Part shown: positions 17,349 through 25,737 of the stretch, piece by piece | Position numbering within the stretch: position 1 is the stretch's first letter | Layout: each line of letters begins with the position of its first letter | Assembly (NCBI RefSeq): GCF_002873335.1 | Contig: NZ_MCUW01000033.1 | Coordinates: 62,311-105,106 of the forward strand | DNA: 42,796 nt | From: Vibrio sp. 10N.286.49.B1 | Lineage (GTDB): Bacteria; Pseudomonadota; Gammaproteobacteria; Enterobacterales; Vibrionaceae | Reading direction: 5' to 3' | Position numbers and translations under genes: made by a program | Notes under the pieces: model-generated | Seen by the model: only the letters and a program-made list of their open reading frames with translations | The model's database searches: none | Told to the model about the DNA's origin: nothing

Positions 17349-18131
17349 ATGACGGATACTAACGTGCAATCGAATCAAGTAAATCAACAAGATGAAACCA
17401 CGCATTTTGGTTTCGAAACCGTGTCTAAGGGTGAAAAAGTCACACGTGTGGCTGAAGTTTTTCATTCAGTAGCGGCTAAATACGACATTATGAACGACTT
17501 GATGTCGGGCGGTGTCCATCGTTTATGGAAACGCTTTACGATTGATTGCAGCGGCGCAAGACCTGGCCAGCGCATTCTTGACTTGGGTGGCGGCACAGGG
17601 GATTTGACTGCAAAATTCTCTCGTATTGTTGGTGACCAAGGCCATGTAATTTTGGCTGATATTAATAACTCAATGTTAAATGTCGGCCGAGATAAGCTTA
17701 GAGATACCGGGATTGTCGGCAATGTACATTACGTACAAGCAAATGCCGAAGAGTTGCCGTTTCCTGATAACTATTTTGATTGTATTACGATTAGCTTCTG
17801 TCTTCGTAATGTGACTGACAAAGATAAAGCCTTGCGTTCAATGTACCGTGTCCTTAAGCCCGGTGGCCGTTTGTTGGTGCTCGAGTTTTCTAAACCAATT
17901 CTAGAGCCGTTGTCAAAAATCTACGACGCGTACTCCTTTCACTTGTTGCCTAAAATTGGTGATTTGGTGGCAAATGATGCGGAAAGCTATCGCTACCTAG
18001 CTGAATCTATTCGTATGCATCCCGATCAAGTTACCCTAGAAGGCATGATGCAAGACGCCGGTTTTGAGCATACTAAATACTTCAACCTGACCGGTGGTAT
18101 TGTTGCCTTGCACCGTGGCTACAAATTCTAA
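17349..18131 (+). CDS. ubiE: UbiE, ubiquinone/menaquinone C-methyltransferase
   Basis: A SAM-dependent methyltransferase of 260 residues acting on the quinone ring in both ubiquinone and menaquinone synthesis. The SAM-binding motif [15 protein letters not shown] (about 72-86) and the family blocks [34 protein letters not shown] and [14 protein letters not shown] are intact. The length is close to the enterobacterial enzyme. GAGGAAG lies just before the ATG. It begins the ubiE-ubiJ-ubiB cluster, with 11 bases before ubiJ, so the three are probably cotranscribed. Confidence 0.98.
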   Translation: MTDTNVQSNQVNQQDETTHFGFETVSKGEKVTRVAEVFHSVAAKYDIMNDLMSGGVHRLWKRFTIDCSGARPGQRILDLGGGTGDLTAKFSRIVGDQGHVILADINNSMLNVGRDKLRDTGIVGNVHYVQANAEELPFPDNYFDCITISFCLRNVTDKDKALRSMYRVLKPGGRLLVLEFSKPILEPLSKIYDAYSFHLLPKIGDLVANDAESYRYLAESIRMHPDQVTLEGMMQDAGFEHTKYFNLTGGIVALHRGYKF

Positions 18132-18142
18132 GGGATAGCAAG

Positions 18143-18793
18143 ATGCCATTTGATCCATTAGTGACAGCGGTGGTTGAAACCACACTCAATACTTTAATTC
18201 AAGATGATGATGAGCTTGTTAAGCGCGTATCACGTCTGAAAGGTCAAGCGATTCAAATTCATTTGCGTGAGTTTAATAAATCACTGACCTTTATTTTCAG
18301 TCATCAAATCGATGTCCTGGCTAACTATGAAGGCGTGGCGGATTGCTCATTGTCACTGAATTTGTCGGTATTACCGGAGCTCAAAGAGCAGGCCAATATT
18401 ACCCAACTGATTAAGCAAGATAAGCTTGAATTAGAGGGGGATATTCAGCTCGCGCAAAAATTCGCTCAGTTAATGACAGATAGTAAACCTGATTTAGAGG
18501 AATGGCTGTCTCGAGTCACAGGAGATGTTGTTGCTCATAGCTTGGTACAAAGTGCTAAGGGCGCATTGAGTTTGGTTTCTTCTCAGGTCAGTAAGCATCA
18601 AGACCATTTTGGGCAAGTGCTGACTGAAGAGTGGAAAATTGCACCGGCGCCATTGGAAATTGCGGCATTTTGTGACCAAGTAGATGATGTACGCAGTGCA
18701 GTGGATAAATTTTCCATTCGTATTGAACGTCTGCTGGAATCAACTACAGCGCCTGTCATTGAATCCTCAGACAATCACCCGGAGCCACTATGA
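18143..18793 (+). CDS. ubiJ: UbiJ, SCP2-domain ubiquinone biosynthesis accessory factor
   Basis: A 216-residue protein with an N-terminal SCP2 sterol-carrier-like lipid-binding fold (about 10-115, [30 protein letters not shown] and ISLNL-type [13 protein letters not shown]) and a C-terminal helical segment. In E. coli UbiJ binds quinone intermediates and scaffolds the soluble Ubi complex with UbiK. The call rests on its place between ubiE and ubiB and on the SCP2 pattern. It overlaps the ubiB start by 4 bases, indicating coupled translation. Confidence 0.94.
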   Translation: MPFDPLVTAVVETTLNTLIQDDDELVKRVSRLKGQAIQIHLREFNKSLTFIFSHQIDVLANYEGVADCSLSLNLSVLPELKEQANITQLIKQDKLELEGDIQLAQKFAQLMTDSKPDLEEWLSRVTGDVVAHSLVQSAKGALSLVSSQVSKHQDHFGQVLTEEWKIAPAPLEIAAFCDQVDDVRSAVDKFSIRIERLLESTTAPVIESSDNHPEPL

Positions 18794-20424
18794 CTCCGAG
18801 TGAAATAAAGCGCCTGTATCAGATTGTTAAAGTTCAATTGGAATTTGGATTGGACGAGCTCATTCCAACTCACCAATTAACCAAAGCCCCAATCCTGGCT
18901 CGTAAATCTTTGTTTTGGATTAAGAATGTGCACCCAGAAAAGCCATTGGGTGAGCGTTTACGTCTGGCGCTGCAAGAGCTTGGTCCTGTGTGGGTTAAGT
19001 TTGGTCAGATGATGTCAACGCGTCGCGACTTATTTCCTCCTCATATCGCGGATCAGCTAGCTTTATTGCAAGACCAGGTGTCGGCATTTGATGGGGAACT
19101 TGCGAAAACTCACATTGAAAAAGCGCTTGGTGGACCTGTTGAACAGTGGTTCAGTGATTTTGATATTCAGCCGCTGGCTTCTGCTTCGATCGCACAAGTA
19201 CATACGGCGACGTTAAAAGAGAATGGTCGAGAGATCGTTCTTAAAGTCATTCGCCCTGATATCCGCCCAGTGATTGACGCGGATATAAAGCTAATGTACC
19301 GGTTGGCCGGTATCGTAGCCAAAGCCTTGCCTGAAGCGCGCCGATTAAAACCGGTCGAGGTAGTGCGAGAATATGAGAAAACCCTGCTTGATGAGTTAGA
19401 TTTGCGCCGAGAGGCTGCGAATGCCATTCAACTTAGGCGTAACTTTGAGGGCAGTGAAGAGCTATATGTCCCAGAAGTCCTCCCTGACTTTAGCAGTGAA
19501 AGCCTCATGGTTTCGGAGCGGATCTACGGCATACAGGTCAGTGATATTGCTACACTGCAAGAAAACGGCACGAATATGAAGCTGTTAGCTGAGCGTGGTG
19601 TGACGGTGTTCTTCACGCAAGTATTCCGCGATAGTTTCTTCCATGCTGATATGCACCCCGGAAATGTTTTTGTTAGTTATGAACATCCAGAGAATCCCAA
19701 GTGGATTGGACTAGATTGCGGCATCGTTGGAACGCTAAATAGTGAAGACAAGCGATATTTAGCCGAGAATCTATTAGCCTTCTTTAATCGTGATTATCGC
19801 AAGGTGGCTGAATTGCATGTTGATTCAGGCTGGGTTCCCGCCGACACCAATGTGGATGAGTTTGAGTTTGCTATTCGCATGGTATGCGAGCCTATTTTTG
19901 CTAAGCCATTGTGTGATATTTCTTTTGGCCATGTGTTATTGAACCTATTCAACACGGCTCGCCGCTTTAATATGGAAGTTCAGCCTCAGTTAGTCTTGCT
20001 GCAAAAAACGCTGCTTTATATTGAAGGGTTAGGCCGCCAGCTTTATCCTCAACTTGATTTGTGGGAAACCGCGATGCCATTTTTAGAAAAATGGATGGCC
20101 AATCAAGTTGGGCCACAAGCCGTGATTAATGGCATTAAGGAGCGCGCGCCGTTTTGGGCAGAAAAATTACCTGAATTACCGGAGTTGTTGTACGATAGCT
20201 TGAAACAAGGTCGTATGATGAATCAACGTGTTGACATGTTGTATCACGGTTATCGTGAAACAAAACGGCAACAAGGGACTGGTAAGTTTTTATTTGGTGT
20301 GGGTGCAACATTAATCGTATGCTCGGCCATATTGCTTGAAGGCTCCTACCAGCAGTTCGCCATTGTTTCTGGTGTTGTCGGTATCACATTTTGGCTGTTA
20401 AGTTGGCGTGCTTATCGACGTTAA
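18790..20424 (+). CDS. ubiB: UbiB, atypical kinase-like ATPase of ubiquinone synthesis
   Basis: A 544-residue ABC1/ADCK/UbiB-family protein. The KxGQ motif ([15 protein letters not shown]), an Ala-rich loop in [12 protein letters not shown], the catalytic-loop equivalent [10 protein letters not shown] and the metal-binding LDCGIVG are present. Two hydrophobic segments at the C-terminus (about 500-540) anchor it in the membrane. The family supports early ubiquinone biosynthesis, probably by extracting lipid intermediates. It starts within the last codons of ubiJ. No truncation is seen. Confidence 0.97.
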   Translation: MTPSEIKRLYQIVKVQLEFGLDELIPTHQLTKAPILARKSLFWIKNVHPEKPLGERLRLALQELGPVWVKFGQMMSTRRDLFPPHIADQLALLQDQVSAFDGELAKTHIEKALGGPVEQWFSDFDIQPLASASIAQVHTATLKENGREIVLKVIRPDIRPVIDADIKLMYRLAGIVAKALPEARRLKPVEVVREYEKTLLDELDLRREAANAIQLRRNFEGSEELYVPEVLPDFSSESLMVSERIYGIQVSDIATLQENGTNMKLLAERGVTVFFTQVFRDSFFHADMHPGNVFVSYEHPENPKWIGLDCGIVGTLNSEDKRYLAENLLAFFNRDYRKVAELHVDSGWVPADTNVDEFEFAIRMVCEPIFAKPLCDISFGHVLLNLFNTARRFNMEVQPQLVLLQKTLLYIEGLGRQLYPQLDLWETAMPFLEKWMANQVGPQAVINGIKERAPFWAEKLPELPELLYDSLKQGRMMNQRVDMLYHGYRETKRQQGTGKFLFGVGATLIVCSAILLEGSYQQFAIVSGVVGITFWLLSWRAYRR

Positions 20425-20471
20425 GCGATAAACTTCTTTTTATTTATTGAGTAAGACCCGAGGTAAAGAAA

Positions 20472-20741
20472 ATGGGTGGTATTAGTATCTGGCAACTTCT
20501 TATTATTGCTGTCATCGTTGTATTGCTATTTGGCACCAAGAAACTACGCGGTATTGGTGGTGACTTAGGTGGTGCCGTCAAAGGCTTCAAAAAAGCAATG
20601 AGTGAAGAAGAGTCTTCAGAGAAATCTTCAGCAAAATCCAAAGAAAACGATGCGGATTTTGAACCAAAGAATCTTGAGCAACAAAAAACAGAGGCTCAAG
20701 CAGAACCAATGGAAACTAAGAAAGACAAAGAGCAGGGTTAA
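20472..20741 (+). CDS. tatA: TatA, twin-arginine translocase pore subunit
   Basis: An 89-residue protein with the standard TatA layout: a short N-terminal segment, one transmembrane helix ([18 protein letters not shown]), the F-G-x-K-K hinge ([24 protein letters not shown]) forming the amphipathic helix, and a charged tail. TatA oligomers form the passage for folded proteins across the inner membrane. AGGTAAAG precedes the ATG. It lies 47 bases after ubiB and 3 bases before tatB. Confidence 0.97.
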   Translation: MGGISIWQLLIIAVIVVLLFGTKKLRGIGGDLGGAVKGFKKAMSEEESSEKSSAKSKENDADFEPKNLEQQKTEAQAEPMETKKDKEQG

Positions 20742-20744
20742 TCT

Positions 20745-21128
20745 GTGTTTGATATCGGTTTTTGGGAACTGGTACTCATATCTGTGGTTGGTTTAGTTGT
20801 CCTCGGACCTGAGCGTTTACCCACGGCAATTCGCAGTGTTTCTCGCTTTATTAGTTCAGCAAAGAGCATGGCAAATAATGTCAAAGATGAACTTTCACAT
20901 GAGTTGAAGGTTCAAGAGTTACAAGACAATTTGCGTAAAGCTGAAAAAATGGGCATGGAAGACCTGTCTCCAGAACTTAAAAGTTCTGTAGAAGAATTAA
21001 AGCGTGCAGCACAAGACGTCACTCGTCCTTATGCGAAAGATAAGGTGGAAACCACTGAGGAAGCATCTTCAGTGGCTGCTGATGTTAAGCCTGCGGAAAA
21101 TGAGTCTCCAGATAAAAAAGTTGAATAG
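20745..21128 (+). CDS. tatB: TatB, twin-arginine translocase receptor subunit
   Basis: A 127-residue protein that starts with GTG at 20745, three bases after tatA. It begins [26 protein letters not shown], the diagnostic TatB start with the invariant Glu in its transmembrane helix and the GPERLP hinge. An amphipathic helix and an acidic tail follow. TatB with TatC recognises twin-arginine signal peptides. A terminator-like hairpin follows directly, so tatC may be transcribed less than tatAB. Confidence 0.97.
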   Translation: MFDIGFWELVLISVVGLVVLGPERLPTAIRSVSRFISSAKSMANNVKDELSHELKVQELQDNLRKAEKMGMEDLSPELKSSVEELKRAAQDVTRPYAKDKVETTEEASSVAADVKPAENESPDKKVE

Positions 21129-21155
21129 GGGCGGATGATTCGCCCTTATTTTTTT
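21126..21155 (+). terminator. Hairpin with T-tract between tatB and tatC
   Basis: TAGGGGCG (21126-21133) pairs with CGCCCTTA (21141-21148), one G-T wobble, around a 7-base loop; a run of seven T follows. It starts within the tatB stop codon. It has the form of a rho-independent terminator inside what is usually one tat operon, so it may set the tatAB to tatC ratio. Confidence 0.7.
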
Positions 21156-21208
21156 GTATATCGAAGATCGCCCATACTTAGTCATCTTCCTATTTCTTTG
21201 AGGTTCTC

Positions 21209-21958
21209 ATGTCTACCGTCGAACAGACGCAACCTTTGATCAGTCATTTACTCGAACTGAGAAATCGACTGTTACGTGCCATTGCATCGGTATTGGTTGT
21301 TTTTCTCTGCTTAATTTATTTTTCTGGCGATATCTATGATTTCGTGTCTAAACCTTTAGTTGAGCGCCTGCCTGCTGGCGCAACGATGATCGCTACGGAT
21401 GTTGCCTCACCATTCTTTACGCCATTAAAACTGACGTTAGTCGCCTCTGTTTTTATCGCAGTTCCGTTTATTTTGCATCAGGTCTGGTCGTTTGTTGCTC
21501 CTGGCTTGTATAAGCATGAGAGACGCTTGGTGATGCCACTGATGTTTTCTAGCTCGTTGCTTTTTTACTGCGGCGTTGCTTTTGCGTATTTTGTTGTTTT
21601 TCCACTTGTCTTTAGTTTCTTTACCGCTATCTCTCTTGATGGTGTTGATTTTGCGACGGATATTTCGAGTTACCTCGATTTTGTCTTGGCGCTCTTTTTA
21701 GCCTTTGGTATCGCATTTGAAGTGCCTGTCGCGATCATTCTATTGTGCTGGACTGGCGCAACCGATGTGGAAAGTCTGAAAGAGAAACGCCCTTATATTG
21801 TGGTTGGGGCATTTGTTGTGGGTATGATGCTCACGCCTCCAGATTTGATCTCTCAAACGTTGCTCGCGATCCCGATGTGTCTGCTGTTTGAGGTTGGGTT
21901 ATTTTTTGCGAGATTTTATACCCGTAAAAAAGATGACCTTGATGAGCAAGAAGAATAA
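21209..21958 (+). CDS. tatC: TatC, twin-arginine translocase core subunit
   Basis: A 249-residue polytopic protein with six membrane segments and the TatC signatures [16 protein letters not shown] at the N-terminus, [12 protein letters not shown] after the second helix, FGIAFEVPV in the fourth and [24 protein letters not shown] near the end. TatC binds the twin-arginine signal peptide. AGG lies about 8 bases before the ATG. The stop codon runs into a strong terminator. No defect is seen. Confidence 0.98.
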   Translation: MSTVEQTQPLISHLLELRNRLLRAIASVLVVFLCLIYFSGDIYDFVSKPLVERLPAGATMIATDVASPFFTPLKLTLVASVFIAVPFILHQVWSFVAPGLYKHERRLVMPLMFSSSLLFYCGVAFAYFVVFPLVFSFFTAISLDGVDFATDISSYLDFVLALFLAFGIAFEVPVAIILLCWTGATDVESLKEKRPYIVVGAFVVGMMLTPPDLISQTLLAIPMCLLFEVGLFFARFYTRKKDDLDEQEE

Positions 21959-21984
21959 AAAAACGGCCGAATGGCCGTTTTTTT
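21957..21984. terminator. Bidirectional rho-independent terminator after tatC
   Basis: A perfect 12-base stem, AAAAAAACGGCC (21957-21968) with GGCCGTTTTTTT (21973-21984) around the loop GAAT. The A and T tracts make it work on both strands, so it can end tatC rightward and the small Cys/His-rich gene leftward. Confidence 0.93.
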
Positions 21985-22106
21985 ATTCTCTGGTGTGATA
22001 TCCGCAGAACGTTAAGAACATGATGTGAGTTACGGTTTGTTCGGGTGGCGTATCTACCAGGAACGGTTGGATAGGCTTTGTATGATTGCTGTCGATGAGA
22101 CACTGC

Positions 22107-22220
22107 CTAGATAATAATCTTGTATCCACAAGCCGTACAAATATAAATTTCTTTGATGCCTTTTAGCCTTTGCCACAAAGTTCGTTTGTGTCGTTGTAAT
22201 AAAACTCCGTGTTTACACAT
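22107..22220 (-). CDS. 37-residue Cys/His-rich putative zinc-binding peptide
   Basis: This frame is too short for usual gene calling but looks real. Its ATG at 22220 has AAAGGA about 7 bases upstream, and it ends with TAG at 22107-22109. The product starts MCKHGVLLQRHKRT, continues LWQRLKGIKEIYI and ends CTACGYKIII. Cys2, His4, Cys28 and Cys31 make a C-x-H plus C-x-x-C-G set that could bind one zinc, like a half zinc ribbon. Eleven Lys/Arg residues suggest nucleic-acid contact. It stands alone, facing tatC, and can use the bidirectional terminator at 21957-21984. I do not recognise a named family; function unknown. Confidence is limited because no conservation test was possible. Confidence 0.6.
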   Translation of the reverse strand: MCKHGVLLQRHKRTLWQRLKGIKEIYICTACGYKIII

Positions 22221-22373
22221 GATTTATTCCTTTAATTTCGATAGGGCACAAGCTTAGCTTTTTGAGGCTTGGATTAGGACGTATATTCTACTGATGGCAG
22301 TGCATCAAGAGAATGTCAAAATTGAAGCGACATCACAATTTAATATAACTTAAATGTAAGCTTGCAATATTTG

Positions 22374-22387
22374 TGTGACTGGTCACA
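22374..22387. promoter_or_regulatory. Perfect 14-base palindrome TGTGACTGGTCACA except its centre
   Basis: TGTGAC and GTCACA half-sites face each other around TG. Half-sites resemble those of CRP/FNR-family regulators, but the spacing is 4 bases between TGTGA and TCACA instead of 6, so a CRP site is not claimed. It lies about 150 bases upstream of the small Cys-rich gene. The regulator is unknown. Confidence 0.35.
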
Positions 22388-22503
22388 TAGTTAAGGGCCT
22401 GTTTGAGTTTTAAGGCTGTGACATGATGACTTTACTTAGAGATGGAAATAGGGTGTTTTCGAAGGGAAAATAACTTATTTTTGTTTATCGGTTGGCAAAG
22501 AAA

Positions 22504-22540
22504 CAACCTGTATCGACCGTTCGTTTAGGAATACAGGTTG
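22504..22540 (-). terminator. Hairpin downstream of tatD
   Basis: CAACCTGTAT (22504-22513) and ATACAGGTTG (22531-22540) form a perfect 10-base stem with a 17-base loop. On the minus strand the stem is followed by GTTTCTTTG, a modest T-tract, which fits termination of leftward tatD transcripts about 75 bases after its stop. Confidence 0.55.
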
Positions 22541-22615
22541 ATTTAATACCTATGTGTTCTGGCTAGAGTGAATCGAATGGTTTAGAGAATGCACATTCAG
22601 TATTACTCGATATTG

Positions 22616-23377
22616 TTACAACTTAAAAAGCGCTTTAGCATTGTTTGTCGTTGTAACGATTAGTGATGAGGTATCGGTATCACGACATTGCGCAATACGT
22701 TCTAAAACCAACGACGTATAAGCGGGTTCATTGCGTTTTCCGCGATGAGGAACTGGCGCTAAATATGGGCAATCTGTTTCTAGGATGACCCAGTCCATAT
22801 CCAATTCAGGGATAACCTTATCCATCCCAGAGTTTTTGAACGTTGATACTCCCCCTAACCCTAGATGAAAACCGAGAGCGTTGATCGCTTTGGCTTCTTC
22901 TAGGCTGCCACCAAAGCAGTGGAAGACGCCTTGCAGTGTGCCGTCTTGCTCTTTTTTTAATAACGTTAGGGTCTCTTCAATCGAATCCCGAGTGTGAATT
23001 ACAACGGGCAGGTTACGTTCTTTTGCCCAGTTTAACTGAGTGATAAACGCGTATTCTTGCTCAGCCTTGTAAGTTTTATCCCAATATAGGTCGATACCGA
23101 TCTCCCCCACGGCGATAAAATTGTGTTTATCGAACCAACCCAAAATTTCATTTAAGGTCTCTTTCACGTTGCCATCGACGTAACAAGGGTGCAGCCCCAT
23201 CATGGAGCGACATACCGATGGGTAGGCGGCTTCAGTTTCAAGCATCGGTTTGATTGAGTTGAGGTCAATATTGGGCAGCAATATTTGCTTTACACCTGCT
23301 GCGAGAGCGCGCTTTACAACATCGTCTCTATCAGCATCAAATTCTTCTGCGTATATGTGGGCGTGGGTATCGATCAT
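22616..23377 (-). CDS. tatD: TatD-family metal-dependent nuclease
   Basis: A TIM-barrel hydrolase of the TatD family with metal-binding residues in DTHAHIY at the start, the internal E (AVGEIGIDLYW), VIHTRDS, FHCFGGSLEEA and the terminal ETDCPYLAPVPHRGKRNEP. Members are 3'-5' DNA exonucleases linked to repair. I start it at the ATG at 23377 (253 residues, MIDTHAHIY), the normal family start; the open frame continues 43 codons further upstream with a non-homologous sequence. It is convergent with the tat operon and divergent from hemB. A role in protein translocation itself is not supported by what is known of the family. Confidence 0.94.
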   Translation of the reverse strand: MIDTHAHIYAEEFDADRDDVVKRALAAGVKQILLPNIDLNSIKPMLETEAAYPSVCRSMMGLHPCYVDGNVKETLNEILGWFDKHNFIAVGEIGIDLYWDKTYKAEQEYAFITQLNWAKERNLPVVIHTRDSIEETLTLLKKEQDGTLQGVFHCFGGSLEEAKAINALGFHLGLGGVSTFKNSGMDKVIPELDMDWVILETDCPYLAPVPHRGKRNEPAYTSLVLERIAQCRDTDTSSLIVTTTNNAKALFKL

Positions 23378-23531
23378 TAAAAGGCTGCTTAAATGTGTAA
23401 ATAATAGCGTAAGTATATACACAAGTGACGCTAACGAAAATCGATGAACGGATTGGGAGTTAGGTTGTGGCGTTGGTTGAGCATTTTGCTGTTTTACTAC
23501 TAGCATGATGACTTGAGAGTGATATGCTTAG

Positions 23532-24599
<1,068 letters not shown>

Positions 24600-24618
24600 T
24601 TAATGACAAATAGTCTGG

Positions 24619-24647
24619 AAAAGGTCGGCATTTGCTGGCCTTTTTTT
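24619..24647 (+). terminator. Rho-independent terminator of hemB
   Basis: GGTCGGC (24623-24629) pairs with GCTGGCC (24634-24640), with G-T wobbles, flanked by AAAA before and seven T after. It lies 20 bases past the hemB stop and inside the extended open frame of the next gene, which argues that the acetyltransferase starts after it. Confidence 0.8.
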
Positions 24648-24659
24648 ATCGAGGTCGAA

Positions 24660-25109
24660 ATGTTAGTTCGTGAAGGCAGCTTAGCTGAGGTTGTGTCGAT
24701 TGTTGAAGACGTGGACGAGTTTGTTCACAAGGAAACCGTAATAAGTTTGCAGTCTCGCCTTGGCAATAAACGTGGTTTAGTTCTTGTTGCTGAACATGAT
24801 GGGCAGTTACTTGGGTTTAAGATCGGTTATGAGATTGATTCGACGATATTTTATAGCTGGTTTGGTGGTGTCGCTCGCCACGCTCGTCACCGTGGCGTCG
24901 CACAAGCCCTCTTGGACTACCAGGAAAAGTGGGTAAAGGAGCATGAATACAAGAAGATAACGGTTAAATCACGCAACCAGTACCCTTCTATGCTGCGTTT
25001 ATTGCTTAAAAATGGTTATCTAATTGAAGGGGTTGACAAGAGAAGCCCACTTGTTGAGTCGCGGATTATGTTTAGTAAGCCGTTATGCGATGTGAGCAAT
25101 ATGGAGTAA
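24660..25109 (+). CDS. GNAT-family N-acetyltransferase
   Basis: A 149-residue GNAT fold with the acetyl-CoA pyrophosphate-binding pattern in RHARHRGVAQALLDYQEKWV (R-x-x-G-x-A type), preceded by LVLVAEHDGQLLGFKIGYE and followed by the motif-B-like KITVKSRNQYPSMLRLLLKNGYLI. The substrate cannot be told from sequence. An in-frame ATG at 24603 exists, but it would place the hemB terminator inside the gene; the ATG at 24660 has GAGG six bases upstream and is preferred. It lies between hemB and the small RNA gene ryhB. Regulation is unknown; residual readthrough from hemB is possible. Confidence 0.85.
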   Translation: MLVREGSLAEVVSIVEDVDEFVHKETVISLQSRLGNKRGLVLVAEHDGQLLGFKIGYEIDSTIFYSWFGGVARHARHRGVAQALLDYQEKWVKEHEYKKITVKSRNQYPSMLRLLLKNGYLIEGVDKRSPLVESRIMFSKPLCDVSNME

Positions 25110-25142
25110 ATAAGGTAAGTGATAACTATTCGCAATAAATGC

Positions 25143-25174
25143 TTGACGATTTAAATGAGAACGATTACTATTAT
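25143..25174 (+). promoter_or_regulatory. ryhB promoter overlapped by a Fur box
   Basis: TTGACG (25143-25148) and TACTAT (25166-25171) are 17 bases apart. Overlapping the spacer and -10, TGAGAACGATTACTA resembles the 7-1-7 Fur consensus TGATAATNATTATCA at about 10 of 14 positions. Fur repression of this promoter under iron sufficiency is the known control of ryhB in Vibrio and E. coli. Confidence 0.75.
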
Positions 25175-25178
25175 CTCG

Positions 25179-25384
25179 TCTTAAGGGGAAACACTTTTTG
25201 CTTTACTGAGTCCTCACCGCATTATGCGGTAGTACTCAAAAATCATAAGTTGGATTCTTTTTTGACACGACATTGCTCACATTGCTTCCAGTGTATTTAT
25301 AGCGTTTGGTTGGGTAGTTGGTCTCAAATTCGAGATACCCCTCCTTCAATTATGCTAGGCGACATCTATGATGTCGCTTTTTTT
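25179..25384 (+). ncRNA. ryhB: RyhB, iron-stress small regulatory RNA
   Basis: The block CACGACATTGCTCACATT and the following GCTTCCAG (25266-25291) are identical to the conserved pairing core of E. coli RyhB. The RNA runs from just after a Fur-controlled promoter to the terminator at 25359-25384, about 205 bases, much longer than the 90-base enterobacterial form and in line with the long Vibrio RyhB. The core pairs with mRNAs of iron-using proteins with Hfq and causes their decay when iron is scarce. The location before polA matches, as I recall, V. cholerae. The 5' end is estimated. The genuine transcript overlaps an accidental 101-codon frame, not a protein gene. Confidence 0.95.
25359..25384 (+). 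terminator. Terminator of ryhB
   Basis: GCGACATC (25359-25366) pairs perfectly with GATGTCGC (25370-25377) around TAT and is followed by seven T. A textbook rho-independent terminator, as Hfq-binding RNAs need. Confidence 0.95.
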
Positions 25385-25737
25385 CTATTTAAAAATTGTT
25401 CGTTCTATCAGCAATGCACTTCAGCACATTATCCTACCTGTTGAGGTTTACCTTCAAAATGGTTTTCCACATTACGTGATCCGCAGAGGATCATATTGAG
25501 TGGCTTTGATCTGTATTATTTTACTTTTAAAACATATGGTTACGATGTGTTTTTGTAAATGTTCGCAAAGTTATTCTTTTACGGTAACAACACTATAAAC
25601 AGACTTATCCACAGTTCTTAGCATCGTTGGAGAGAGTAAAACTCTAGCGCTGTGTATCTAACCAGTGAAAGGTCGTAGCATAGTATAAACAGACGTGGCA
25701 TCCTTATACGAAATCCCCCAATCTTGGATGACTAGAC
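25385..25737. other. Upstream region of polA
   Basis: This 353-base AT-rich stretch between ryhB and polA has no supported gene. It must carry the polA promoter, which I cannot pin down. A perfect DnaA box is at 25605-25613. A small inverted repeat GATCC-GCAGA-GGATC lies near 25480. Just before polA the ribosome site is poor (no clear AGGA close to the ATG at 25738). Confidence 0.5.
25605..25613 (+). promoter_or_regulatory. Perfect DnaA-box sequence TTATCCACA upstream of polA
   Basis: The nine bases match the strict DnaA consensus. It is a single site 125 bases before polA. One such match is expected by chance roughly every 130 kb per strand, so a regulatory link to the replication initiator is suggestive only. 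Confidence 0.4.

Larger units (their letters stand above)
22221..22615. other. Intergenic region between the small Cys-rich gene and tatD
   Basis: About 395 bases without a supported gene. It should hold the leftward promoter of the 37-codon gene; TTGATG (22303-22308 on the minus strand) with TATACG 17 bases on is a possible but weak pair. A 14-base palindrome TGTGACTGGTCACA lies at 22374-22387, and a hairpin likely to terminate tatD at 22504-22540. Nothing else coherent was seen. Confidence 0.5.

Noticed and set aside
21831..22103. 90-codon minus-strand frame over the end of tatC
   Set aside because: It crosses the tatC terminator, overlaps conserved tatC codons and shows no protein signature.
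22374..22387. CRP binding site
   Set aside because: TGTGA and TCACA are separated by 4 bases instead of 6.
23378..23506. N-terminal extension of tatD
   Set aside because: All TatD proteins start at the metal-binding DTHAH motif; the 43 extra codons have no family similarity.
24603..24659. Upstream start of the acetyltransferase
   Set aside because: It would put the hemB terminator within the coding region; the ATG at 24660 has a better ribosome site.
25139..25444. 101-codon open frame between the acetyltransferase and polA
   Set aside because: It begins inside the ryhB promoter, runs through the RyhB core and its terminator, and has no ribosome site.
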